From the NCBI RefSeq assembly GCF_036195325.1, contig NZ_CP108101.1:4278001-4342000 (forward strand): a stretch of DNA of 64,000 nucleotides, written 5' to 3'. Positions within the stretch are counted from its first letter, which is position 1, and every line of letters begins with the position of its first letter. This document shows positions 15,278-24,037 of the stretch, piece after piece. Both the position numbers and the translations under genes were made by a program. The notes beneath the pieces were generated by a model. That model worked only from the letters and a program-made list of their open reading frames with translations, had not been told where the DNA came from and ran no database searches. This DNA is from Streptomyces sp. NBC_00234. Lineage in GTDB: Bacteria > Actinomycetota > Actinomycetes > Streptomycetales > Streptomycetaceae.

Positions 15278-16762
15278 CTATGCCTCTACGGTGAATGCCG
15301 CTTCGTATCCGTCACCGATCTTGATGTCCTCGTACACCACGGTCTGACACAGCCGGTTCCATCGGTTGCCCAGTAGAACAGCAAGTCCCATCGGGCAGGC
15401 GAGGAAGAGGTGCATGCGCTGAACTCGGCGAGTGGAGCGGCGGAGATGATCGCGGATGCCCACTGCCAAGGCGTTGGCGGCGGTGCTGCCATGGACGGAG
15501 CCGTCATTCGCCTTACCGCTCGGCGGGGCGAAGACGATGAGCTTACCGACCGGGAGGTTCTGCTCGAGCAGGTACTCCAGGACGTCGCTGGTGATCTCCG
15601 TCGCGACCGCGATGGCGACAGCGATCTCGTCGCCTTGGCCAATCTCGTACTCAGCGACTTCCGGGGCCAAGGGGGTCTCGAACGGGTCGTTGGTGGACCA
15701 GAGCTCGCTGCCGGCCCTCCCCCGCTGCAGCGCTGCCAGGTCGGTCCCTGTGACCATGCGGAAGGTGGTACCAACCAGGAAGGCTGGCGCTAGACGGATG
15801 CTGCCCGTGACGGAGACGGCGGTCGTACCGGCGGGGAGGCGCCCGGGCGCGGCCTCAATGTCCGCCTGCAGCTGGGCCCAGGTATTCGGCGACAAGGGTC
15901 GACGCTTTGTGTACTCGGATTCGCTTTCGAAGCGGTCAACCCAATCAATGGCGTGGTCGGCGTCCGGGGCCATCGGGTCTGGCTTAAGAGTGGCGATCGA
16001 CAGGACGGCCCGAGCGGGGCCGACCTCCAGGCCCAACTCGGTGACGGCACTCTCGACCATGGCCAGCGTGAGCTCGCGCTGGCCATCGCGGACCATCTTG
16101 GCGACCCATCCGGCTCCCGCCTCCAACGCCCGCTGGTCGTTGTGTAGACCCGCGACGGCCATCAACAGCTGCAGATATTCCTGGTACTTGACCATGTTCA
16201 CTGACAGGTCGAAGTGCAGAACCGACAGCAGGTCGAGGAGCTCGGCCTCGGTTAGAGCTGCTTCCTCGGCCCACCGGGCACGGGCCTTGGCGCGATCCGA
16301 CTTGTCTCCGCCGACGCCTGCCTTTGGCATCAGAAGCCCGGTGCGGGCATCGCAGACCTTCACCAGATCATCAGCAGGATCGGCCGCCCGGTTGGTGACC
16401 AAGTGCAGTTCGACGCTGCCGCCGTCTGCGGTCAACTGCTTCCACGTCCTGGCGATCTTCTTGAGAATCGACGGGCCACCGCTGTTGCTGGGCTTGGTCA
16501 GGTATTCCACGTTGACCGGTGTGGCGCTGTCGACCGCGTACTTGACCTGCTTGTAAGTGCTCGGAGGAACATCGCGCAGCATGACGACGTCGTCGAGATT
16601 GCCGACGCCGTCAAGCTCGACGCCGACGGCGCGCACAGGGTTATGCGAACGGGCGGCGTTCTCTCGGAGGAGGGTCAGGCATGCCTCCCAGGCGACTAGC
16701 CATTGGTAATAGTCACCGGTGGTGCGGACGCTGGTGGGGCCGGGGGCGGGGAGGTGGGCCAT
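15278..16762 (-). CDS. cap4: CBASS effector Cap4: nuclease fused to SAVED domain
   Basis: 494 residues. The N-terminal ~200 residues match the Cap4 nuclease (PD-(D/E)xK fold): TTGDYYQWLVAWEACLTLL, Glu49 in VGVEL, Asp57/58 in NLDDVVM and Gln72-Lys74 in YKQVKY give the D/E...QxK active site. The C-terminal ~230 residues form a SAVED domain, the CARF-related sensor that binds a cyclic oligonucleotide (PAFLVGTTFRMVTGTDL and the following region). Known Cap4 proteins oligomerise on binding a 2'-5'/3'-5' linked cyclic trinucleotide and degrade double-stranded DNA, killing the infected cell. The ATG overlaps the cap6 stop by one base (TGATG). The active site looks intact. Confidence 0.85.
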   Translation of the reverse strand: MAHLPAPGPTSVRTTGDYYQWLVAWEACLTLLRENAARSHNPVRAVGVELDGVGNLDDVVMLRDVPPSTYKQVKYAVDSATPVNVEYLTKPSNSGGPSILKKIARTWKQLTADGGSVELHLVTNRAADPADDLVKVCDARTGLLMPKAGVGGDKSDRAKARARWAEEAALTEAELLDLLSVLHFDLSVNMVKYQEYLQLLMAVAGLHNDQRALEAGAGWVAKMVRDGQRELTLAMVESAVTELGLEVGPARAVLSIATLKPDPMAPDADHAIDWVDRFESESEYTKRRPLSPNTWAQLQADIEAAPGRLPAGTTAVSVTGSIRLAPAFLVGTTFRMVTGTDLAALQRGRAGSELWSTNDPFETPLAPEVAEYEIGQGDEIAVAIAVATEITSDVLEYLLEQNLPVGKLIVFAPPSGKANDGSVHGSTAANALAVGIRDHLRRSTRRVQRMHLFLACPMGLAVLLGNRWNRLCQTVVYEDIKIGDGYEAAFTVEA

Positions 16763-17682
16763 CAGCGCTCCTCGGTGAAGATGGGGGTGGGCTCCATCTC
16801 CTCGGCAAGGGCGAGGAGGTCCTCGTCCATGACGGGCCGCTCGGGGAAGGCACGGAAGACAGCTGCCGGGACCAGGCGCTGGGTGAGGTCGGAGAAGGTA
16901 TAGCCGGGGCGGCCCTCAGTAGGGCCGGTGAGCACGACTACCTTGCGGACGGTCTCCGGTCGGATGCCGAGTCCGTCGAGAGCCTGAGTGAGGACTGCGT
17001 GGCGTTGCTCGTCGCTGGGGCGGGTGAAGGTGAATGTGGCCGCGGCGCGGCGCATGACGGCCGGGTCGAGGGCGCCGACCCGGTTGGTGCACAGCACGAT
17101 GACGACCGGGAGCGCGGCGCCGGTCAAGCCGTCGATGCCGGCCAGGAACGCGTCGACGCCGGCGCGATCCTCATGGTGCATCTGTTGGGCCTCGCGGGAC
17201 TGCACCAGGGCGTCCGCCTCGTCGACGACAAGAAGCTGCACTGCGCGTGCTCCCCCAGAGCCCGACGCCCGCTTGCCCACTGTGTGCATGTGGGTAAAGG
17301 CGTCTCCAATGAGCGAGGTCATCTCGCCGACCAAGCCGCTGCCGCGGGTAGCGAGCTTGAGCCGGTATAGGTACACCGGCAGATCGAGCCAGTCGGCGAG
17401 GTCGCAGCCGAAGGATTCGGCCAGCGCGGACTTGCCGGAGCCGACGTCGCCTGCGAAAACGAACAGCGGCGCCCGGTCTGCGAACAGAGCGAGAGCGGCG
17501 ACGTCGCCACCGTGGTACTGCGCGGCCCAAGACCGAAGCCGGCGCGGATCCGCGAGGAGCGCGGCTTCCTTGCGCAGGCGCAGCTTCGTCTCGTCCAGGC
17601 CGATCAAGCGGTCGTAGCGGGCGCGTCGGGTGGGCTCGGGCAACTCGATGACGGGGTGGAACAGGTCGTCCTGGCTGGTCAC
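16762..17682 (-). CDS. cap6: CBASS TRIP13-like AAA+ ATPase Cap6
   Basis: 306 residues from the GTG that has a perfect AGGAGGA nine bases upstream (VTSQDDLFHP). AAA+ motifs: Walker A GDVGSGKS (78-85), Walker B LLVVDEAD (~151-157), sensor 1 Asn200 in CTNRVGALDP and Arg211/212 as finger candidates, then a lid domain. In type III CBASS, the Pch2/TRIP13-like Cap6 unfolds the closed HORMA protein and so switches off the CD-NTase when no phage peptide is present. Position directly after the HORMA gene (31-bp gap) and coupling to cap4 support this role. Confidence 0.87.
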   Translation of the reverse strand: MTSQDDLFHPVIELPEPTRRARYDRLIGLDETKLRLRKEAALLADPRRLRSWAAQYHGGDVAALALFADRAPLFVFAGDVGSGKSALAESFGCDLADWLDLPVYLYRLKLATRGSGLVGEMTSLIGDAFTHMHTVGKRASGSGGARAVQLLVVDEADALVQSREAQQMHHEDRAGVDAFLAGIDGLTGAALPVVIVLCTNRVGALDPAVMRRAAATFTFTRPSDEQRHAVLTQALDGLGIRPETVRKVVVLTGPTEGRPGYTFSDLTQRLVPAAVFRAFPERPVMDEDLLALAEEMEPTPIFTEER

Positions 17683-17713
17683 GTGCTCGTTCCTCCTGCT
17701 CAAAGGCTTCGGA

Positions 17714-18229
17714 CTAGTAAGCGACGTAGACGTCGCGTGAGACTCCAGTGCCGTTGCGGGCGTAGCCGTGCCCCGTGGTGCCGGTGCCCGCGACGGCACT
17801 CGGGGCGGTGCCGGTCGTCCGGGAGATCGGCAGGGCCTCCTTGACCCCGGCCTTCTGGCTGCTGGTCAGGAGCCAGAAGGCAGAGCTGTAGTCCAGGAAG
17901 CTATGAAAGGTGTAGCCGGTGAGGTCGACCGCGTCAGGGAAGCTGCCTGGCCGGGAGTCGATGAGCTGGCCGCCGGCCGTGGCCTTATAGCGCAGGCGGA
18001 ACTTCCAGGCGTTGGTTGCCGTGTCGCGGAAGCCGTAGTCGACGGTGTCGAGATAGCCGTCGCGCAGGAGCAGGGCGACCTCCTCGGCGAACTTCTCGAT
18101 TCTCTCGAGGGAGGGCTCGCCGTAGAGGTTGTACAGCAGGCGCAGGTCCGCGGCGACTCTGCCTCCGACGTAGCGGGCATCGGTGATCGTGAACGAGCCG
18201 GAAGCGGATCTGGAGTACGAGCCGGTCAT
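17714..18229 (-). CDS. cap7: CBASS HORMA-domain protein Cap7
   Basis: 171 residues, ATG with GGGAGA in front, two bases behind the CD-NTase stop. The sequence has the bacterial HORMA pattern: N-terminal SYSRSASGSFTITDARYVGG, LRLLYNLYGEPS, LLLRDGYLDTVDYGFRD, then TGYTFHSF and the C-terminal safety-belt end GVSRDVYVAY. In type III CBASS a HORMA protein closes around a target peptide and then binds and activates the CD-NTase, giving infection-dependent signalling. Only one HORMA gene is present, as in single-HORMA operons. Assignment rests on these patterns plus its place between the CD-NTase and TRIP13 genes. Confidence 0.83.
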   Translation of the reverse strand: MTGSYSRSASGSFTITDARYVGGRVAADLRLLYNLYGEPSLERIEKFAEEVALLLRDGYLDTVDYGFRDTATNAWKFRLRYKATAGGQLIDSRPGSFPDAVDLTGYTFHSFLDYSSAFWLLTSSQKAGVKEALPISRTTGTAPSAVAGTGTTGHGYARNGTGVSRDVYVAY

Positions 18230-18231
18230 GG

Positions 18232-19230
18232 TCACTCTCCCGGGAAGGTGGGGCCGAACAGCTCGCGCCAAAGGTCGAGCGCCTCACTCTTCGTGGTCGC
18301 GTAGGCGGCCGTCGTGAGCGTGTCGAGGGTCGTCTTGGCGTGGTTGACCAACCGCTGGCGGTCGAACTCGGTGTAGCCGCGAGCGACGTTATTTTCCGGA
18401 TTGACCGGGTCCCAGACCTGGATAGGGTCTGTCGTCGCGCTCACCTCGTCGGCCGTGTAGTAGTCGGTGAAGGCGATCGGTGTCTTCAGGCCGGTGCGGA
18501 CGATGTAGGAGAGGACCTGCTCGATCGCCTGCGGATAGTCGTCAACCTGCAGCGGCTGTCCGTTCCAGCCGACGTCCCAGAGGTGCGCGACCAAGAGTTC
18601 AATCAGGAAGGACTTGCAGCGCAGCTGCGGATCGCCCTCCTTGCTCTCCCGGACCCATCCCTTCAGCAGGCGGATAAGCTCCCGGTAGCCGTCGCCGGCC
18701 TCCCCCTTGCGCTTTTCGATGAAGCGCAGGTGCAGCGTGACCGAGGTGAGTACCTTGATGCCGCCACTGGTGACCAGGTAGCCCTGGTCGTCCGGCTCGC
18801 CGGTGTAGAGCACCGGCACCACGTCGATCTTCAAGCCGGAGCCCCGCATCGTGATACCGACAGCGTGGTCGGAGAGCTTGAAGTCCTCCGCAACCTTCGT
18901 CTTGCCATAGACCTCTTTGCAACGCTTCTCCAGCCAGGCTAGTGCCGTCGAGACGTCGATGGCGGGATCGCCGACGCGCAGGTACGCGGCGACATCCGCG
19001 TCAGACCCTGTGCCGCGCCTGCGACGGATCGCTGTGTGCTTGGCCGTGCTGCCGGATGCGCGGAGCTTCACGAGGTCGAAGTCTGGGTGGGCTGCGATGT
19101 AGTCCTCCAGCCGCTCCCGCAGGTAGTTCACCTGGCGGCGGCGTTCCTTCGCCTCCTCCTTCGGCACGTTCACCTTGTTCTTCGCGTACGCCTTGAGGAC
19201 CTCGTGGTCGACGTAGCTCTCCCCCGCCAT
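18232..19230 (-). CDS. CBASS CD-NTase (cyclic oligonucleotide synthase)
   Basis: 332 residues from MAGESYVDHE. The nucleotidyltransferase core shows GS at residues 60-61 (ASGSTAKHT), the metal-binding Asp pair Asp77 and Asp79 in SDADVAAY and the third Asp136 in LKIDVVP, followed by the helical OAS1-like C-terminal half (LRFIEKRKG, KSFLIELLVAHLWD). All catalytic acids are present. As first gene of a cdn-cap7-cap6-cap4 operon it is the signal synthase of a type III CBASS system. The partner set suggests a class C or D enzyme making a cyclic trinucleotide, but the product cannot be read from sequence alone. The promoter must lie in 19231-19397, next to attR. Confidence 0.87.
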   Translation of the reverse strand: MAGESYVDHEVLKAYAKNKVNVPKEEAKERRRQVNYLRERLEDYIAAHPDFDLVKLRASGSTAKHTAIRRRRGTGSDADVAAYLRVGDPAIDVSTALAWLEKRCKEVYGKTKVAEDFKLSDHAVGITMRGSGLKIDVVPVLYTGEPDDQGYLVTSGGIKVLTSVTLHLRFIEKRKGEAGDGYRELIRLLKGWVRESKEGDPQLRCKSFLIELLVAHLWDVGWNGQPLQVDDYPQAIEQVLSYIVRTGLKTPIAFTDYYTADEVSATTDPIQVWDPVNPENNVARGYTEFDRQRLVNHAKTTLDTLTTAAYATTKSEALDLWRELFGPTFPGE

Positions 19231-19376
19231 GGCTGTCCGCCCCTTCACCCGAGAAGCCGATCGGTAGGAGAACAGACTTACCACTCACCACCGACAAAGC
19301 CGGTCGAAGTTGCGAGGGATGCCTAGGCGCCGGTAGTGGACCGTCTGGCGGGTCCAGGCTGGGCCGCCACACGAAC

Positions 19377-19396
19377 TGCAACCAAAACTGCAACCA
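19377..19396. promoter_or_regulatory. putative integrase arm-type sites, right
   Basis: TGCAACCA at 19377 and again at 19389, 12 bp apart, directly inside the right 118-bp repeat. They mirror the pair at 5229 and 5241. Confidence 0.5.
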
Positions 19397-19397
19397 C

Positions 19398-19515
19398 CAA
19401 CGTCGAAGGGCCCCGCAGCAAGCTGCGGGGCCCTTCGACGTATTGCCCGGTGAGAGCAATGGCGGAGGATACGAGATTCGAACTCGTGAGGGGTTGCCCC
19501 CAACACGCTTTCCAA
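19398..19515. repeat. right attachment-site repeat (attR)
   Basis: Perfect copy of 5015-5132. It supplies nucleotides 33-88 of the intact tRNA-Ser gene and its terminator, a 19-bp perfect hairpin with a 2-base loop at 19401-19440. The repeat pair is offset by 14,383 bp. Confidence 0.88.
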
Positions 19516-19547
19516 GCGTGCGCCCTAGGCCACTAGGCGAATCCTCC
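19460..19547 (-). tRNA. tRNA-Ser(GGA)
   Basis: 88-nt gene including encoded CCA. Acceptor GGAGGAT pairs with ATCCTCC, there is a long class II variable arm, and the anticodon loop reads CUUGGAAAG, giving GGA. The 3' part from nucleotide 33 lies inside attR, so integration of the island kept the tRNA whole. Confidence 0.95.
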
Positions 19548-19682
19548 GGGGCAAACAATACAAGACGTTGAGGAGTGCTCGCGAACCCGTTCCCCCGGAG
19601 ACCCTCGGAGATCCATCCGGGGGGTCCCCGAGGATCCGGACAGGTGGACTTCGGGGGGCAGGGATCGGCTAAGGTGGGCGTC

Positions 19683-19771
19683 AGCCCCTCACGTGGCGCT
19701 ATCTGACTGAACTCCCCCAGGGCCGGAAGGCAGCAAGGGTAGGTTGGCTCTGGCGGGTGCGTGGGGGGCCC
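19683..19771 (+). ncRNA. ffs: signal recognition particle RNA (small SRP RNA)
   Basis: The conserved SRP Alu-less core is visible: CCCAGGGCCGGAAGGCAGCA, then AGGGTAGGTTGGCTCTGG. The GGAA tetraloop and the internal loops bind Ffh. Outer arms CCCCTCACG and CGTGGGGGG pair. Position just upstream of dnaX is standard in actinobacteria. End positions are accurate to a few bases. Confidence 0.9.
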
Positions 19772-19852
19772 TTGCGTTTCCGGGGGCTTGCCGGGCCGGT
19801 GGTGTGCCCGGTGCGGGGCCGGTTGTCAGTCCGCCCCGATAACCTCGTAGGT

Positions 19853-22123
19853 GTGTCGTCCCTTGCGCTGTACCGCCGCTATCGCCCCGAGTCGTTCGCC
19901 GAGGTCATCGGTCAGGAGCATGTCACTGACCCTCTCCAGCAGGCCCTGCGGAACAACCGGGTCAATCACGCGTACCTGTTCAGTGGGCCGCGCGGCTGTG
20001 GAAAGACGACCAGCGCACGCATCCTCGCCCGCTGTCTGAACTGCGAGCAGGGGCCGACGCCGACGCCGTGCGGGGAGTGCCAGTCCTGCCAGGACCTGGC
20101 GCGCAACGGGCCGGGTTCGATCGATGTGATCGAGATCGACGCCGCATCGCACGGAGGCGTGGACGACGCCCGTGACCTGCGGGAAAAGGCGTTCTTCGGG
20201 CCCGCGTCGAGTCGTTACAAGATCTACATCATCGATGAGGCGCACATGGTCACCCCGGCAGGGTTCAACGCCCTGCTGAAGGTGGTCGAGGAGCCGCCGG
20301 AGCATCTCAAGTTCATCTTCGCGACCACCGAGCCCGAGAAGGTCATCGGCACGATCCGGTCGCGTACGCACCACTATCCGTTCCGGCTGGTCCCCCCGGG
20401 GACGCTGCGCGGATATCTCGCCGAGGTGTGCGGCAAGGAGAACAGCTACGTCGAGGACGGCGTGCTGCCCCTGGTCGTCCGGGCCGGTGCGGGCTCCGTG
20501 CGTGACTCGATGTCGGTCATGGACCAGTTGCTGGCCGGAGCCGGCGACGAGGGTGTGACATACGCCATGGCGACCTCGCTCCTCGGATACACGGACGGGT
20601 CCCTGCTGGACTCCGTCGTGGACGCCTTCGCGGCAGGGGACGGAGCCGCGGCCTTCGAGGTCGTGGACCGCGTGATCGAGGGAGGGAACGATCCGCGACG
20701 CTTCGTCGCCGACCTCCTGGAGCGGCTGCGCGACCTGGTGATCCTGGCCGCCGTGCCGGACGCGGGTGACAAGGGACTCATCGACGCCCCCGCCGATGTG
20801 GTCGAGCGGATGCAGGCCCAGGCTTCGGTCTTCGGTGCCGCTGAGCTGAGCCGCGCCGCCGACCTGGTCAACGAGGGGCTCACGGAGATGCGCGGGGCGA
20901 CCTCCCCCCGGCTCCAGGTGGAGCTGATCTGCGCCCGGGTCCTGCTGCCCGCCGCCTTCGACGACGAGCGTTCGCTCCAGGCCAGGCTGGACCGGCTGGA
21001 GCGCGGTGCCTCCTTCGCGACCGCCGGGTCCGGCCCCGCCATGGGGTACGTGCCGGGGCCGGAGGCCCACGCCATGACTCAGGTCGCGCCGCCCGCCGCC
21101 GTACAGCCCGCCGGACACCCCGAGGGCGGTCCCGCTGCCGCGCGTGCGGCGGTACGGGGCGAGGCCCCCGCCGCGCCGCCCGTCGCCGCTCCGGCTCCGC
21201 AGCCCGCCGCGGCCCAGGCCCAGTCCGCTCCCGCGGCCCCCGTGGCTCCCGAAGCCCCCGCTCAGCAGCCCCCGGCCGAGCCGCCCGCAGGGCAGCGGCC
21301 CGGAGCGTGGCCCGGCGCGGGCGGAGCCGATGCGGGACGCCGTCCCGGCGGCTGGCCGACCGCGTCCGTCCCCGGCCGGACCCCGCCCGCGCAGGCCGCG
21401 CCCCCGGCCCCGGTCCAGGCCGCGCCCGTGGCAGCCGCGCCCGCGGCTCCCGAGCCGGGCCAGGGCATGGTGCAGGGCGCCGCCCAGGTGCGGAACATGT
21501 GGCCGGACATCCTTGAGGCCGTGAAGAACCGTCGCCGGTTCACCTGGATCCTGCTCAGCCAGAACGCCCAGGTCACCGGTTTCGACGGGACCACCCTGCA
21601 GATCGGTTTCCTCAACGCGGGTGCCCGCGACAACTTCGCGACCAGCGGCAGCGAGGAGGTGCTGAAGCAGGCACTCGCCGAGCGGTTCAACGCCCAGTGG
21701 AAGGTCGAAGCGGTCGTCGACCCCTCGGGCGGCACCGGCCAGCCGCCGCAGTCGGGCGGCGGACGCCCGCCGGGCGGAGGTCCCGCAGTGGCCCCCTACC
21801 AGCCCGCGCCCGCGCCGCAGTCGTACGAACCCCCGGCCCCGCAGCAGGGGCACCAGGGGCAGCAGGCGAACCAGCAGGGACAGCAGCCGACGCAGTCCCC
21901 GCCCTCCGGCTATGCGCCGCAGTCCCACGGTTCCGGTGGTCCGGGCGCGGAGTCGGCGCCGCAGCCCCAGTACGCTCCCGAGCCGCCGCGTTCCGTGGCG
22001 CCGGAGGACGACACTCCGGAGGCCGACGATCCGGATCTCGTCGACTCGGCACTCTCCGGTCACGACCTGATCGTCCGCGAACTGGGCGCCACGGTCGTGG
22101 AGGAGTTCATCAACGAGCAGTGA
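19853..22123 (+). CDS. dnaX: DNA polymerase III subunits gamma and tau
   Basis: 756 residues starting VSSLALYRRYRPESFAEVIG at GTG; the reading frame is open further upstream, but that part overlaps the SRP RNA. Clamp-loader AAA+ motifs: Walker A GPRGCGKT (45-52), zinc Cys64/73/76/79, Walker B as IDEAHMV and sensor/arginine region TIRSRTHHYPF. Residues ~400-580 are a Pro/Ala/Gln-rich linker, followed by a tau C-terminal region (MWPDILEAVKNRRRFTW) and another disordered tail ending TVVEEFINEQ. It loads the beta clamp and couples polymerase to helicase. I see no obvious A-rich slippery site for a short gamma form. Confidence 0.95.
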   Translation: MSSLALYRRYRPESFAEVIGQEHVTDPLQQALRNNRVNHAYLFSGPRGCGKTTSARILARCLNCEQGPTPTPCGECQSCQDLARNGPGSIDVIEIDAASHGGVDDARDLREKAFFGPASSRYKIYIIDEAHMVTPAGFNALLKVVEEPPEHLKFIFATTEPEKVIGTIRSRTHHYPFRLVPPGTLRGYLAEVCGKENSYVEDGVLPLVVRAGAGSVRDSMSVMDQLLAGAGDEGVTYAMATSLLGYTDGSLLDSVVDAFAAGDGAAAFEVVDRVIEGGNDPRRFVADLLERLRDLVILAAVPDAGDKGLIDAPADVVERMQAQASVFGAAELSRAADLVNEGLTEMRGATSPRLQVELICARVLLPAAFDDERSLQARLDRLERGASFATAGSGPAMGYVPGPEAHAMTQVAPPAAVQPAGHPEGGPAAARAAVRGEAPAAPPVAAPAPQPAAAQAQSAPAAPVAPEAPAQQPPAEPPAGQRPGAWPGAGGADAGRRPGGWPTASVPGRTPPAQAAPPAPVQAAPVAAAPAAPEPGQGMVQGAAQVRNMWPDILEAVKNRRRFTWILLSQNAQVTGFDGTTLQIGFLNAGARDNFATSGSEEVLKQALAERFNAQWKVEAVVDPSGGTGQPPQSGGGRPPGGGPAVAPYQPAPAPQSYEPPAPQQGHQGQQANQQGQQPTQSPPSGYAPQSHGSGGPGAESAPQPQYAPEPPRSVAPEDDTPEADDPDLVDSALSGHDLIVRELGATVVEEFINEQ

Positions 22124-22201
22124 GCCCGCACCGGCCGCGCTGACAGACGAGCCGTGGGCCCGCACCGGCCGCGCTGACACACGAGCCGTGGGCCCGCACG
22201 G
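22124..22201. repeat. 34-bp tandem repeat after dnaX
   Basis: Two near-identical 34-bp copies (GCCCGCACCGGCCGCGCTGA and 14 further bases; 22124-22157 and 22158-22191, one mismatch) plus the start of a third. Looser copies of CCCGCAC/GCGTACGAGGC follow up to ~22290. The rest of the 300-bp gap before purD has no gene. Confidence 0.7.
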
Positions 22202-22426
22202 ATCCCGAGCCCGCACGGGCCGCGCGTACGAGGCATGGTTTCGGGCTCCGCGTACGAGGCGTGGGCACCGGCCCCGACCCACGAGCAGCCGTGCGCACGG
22301 GCACGTGGCCCCGGGGCTCGGGCGTCGTCCCCCGGGCCTCACCCCGTCCGGCGTACCGGCCCTCAGCCGTGTCCACGGGGCGGAGCCCGTCAAGCCCCCC
22401 TGCCCCCGGCGGCTAGGCTGCACCCC

Positions 22427-23677
<1,251 letters not shown>

Positions 23678-23706
23678 ACCGCCCCGCCCGCGCCACACGG
23701 CCGCAC

Positions 23707-23740
23707 CGTGCCCGGCACCTCCACGGAGGTGCCGGGCACG
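23707..23740 (+). terminator. purD terminator
   Basis: 16-bp perfect inverted repeat (CGTGCCCGGCACCTCC and complement) 30 bp after the purD stop. No T run, as is usual in streptomycetes. Confidence 0.7.
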
Positions 23741-23830
23741 GCTGTGTCCGGATCTCTGCCGTCGTACGCCTCCTGTGCGCCGGGGTGTGCGGCGCGCGTG
23801 CCGCCGCATGCAACGGAGAACAGCGAACTC

Positions 23831-23998
23831 ATGAGAACCGGCGCGTCAGCAGCTTTAGCCAAAGCCATTCCATCGGGTGACGACTCCGCCATCCGGATGA
23901 CGCCACCCGAGGTCCCAACTAGGGTGCGGCGCAAGCGTTCCGGCACTTGGCCCACCGGCATTGCGATGTCAGTGACGGGTGCCACAGTGGGGGAGTGA
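23831..23998 (+). CDS. possible 55-aa hypothetical protein
   Basis: ATG-initiated frame MRTGASAALAKAIPSGDDSA to the end SVTGATVGE, in an otherwise empty ~300-bp gap of lower GC than its surroundings. An upstream GGAG is distant. The opposite strand is also open. No family recognised; the stretch may instead be untranslated leader or promoter DNA. Confidence 0.25.
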   Translation: MRTGASAALAKAIPSGDDSAIRMTPPEVPTRVRRKRSGTWPTGIAMSVTGATVGE

Positions 23999-24037
23999 GC
24001 AACACCGTCGCGGGGGCAGAGGGGGTGACATCCGGCC

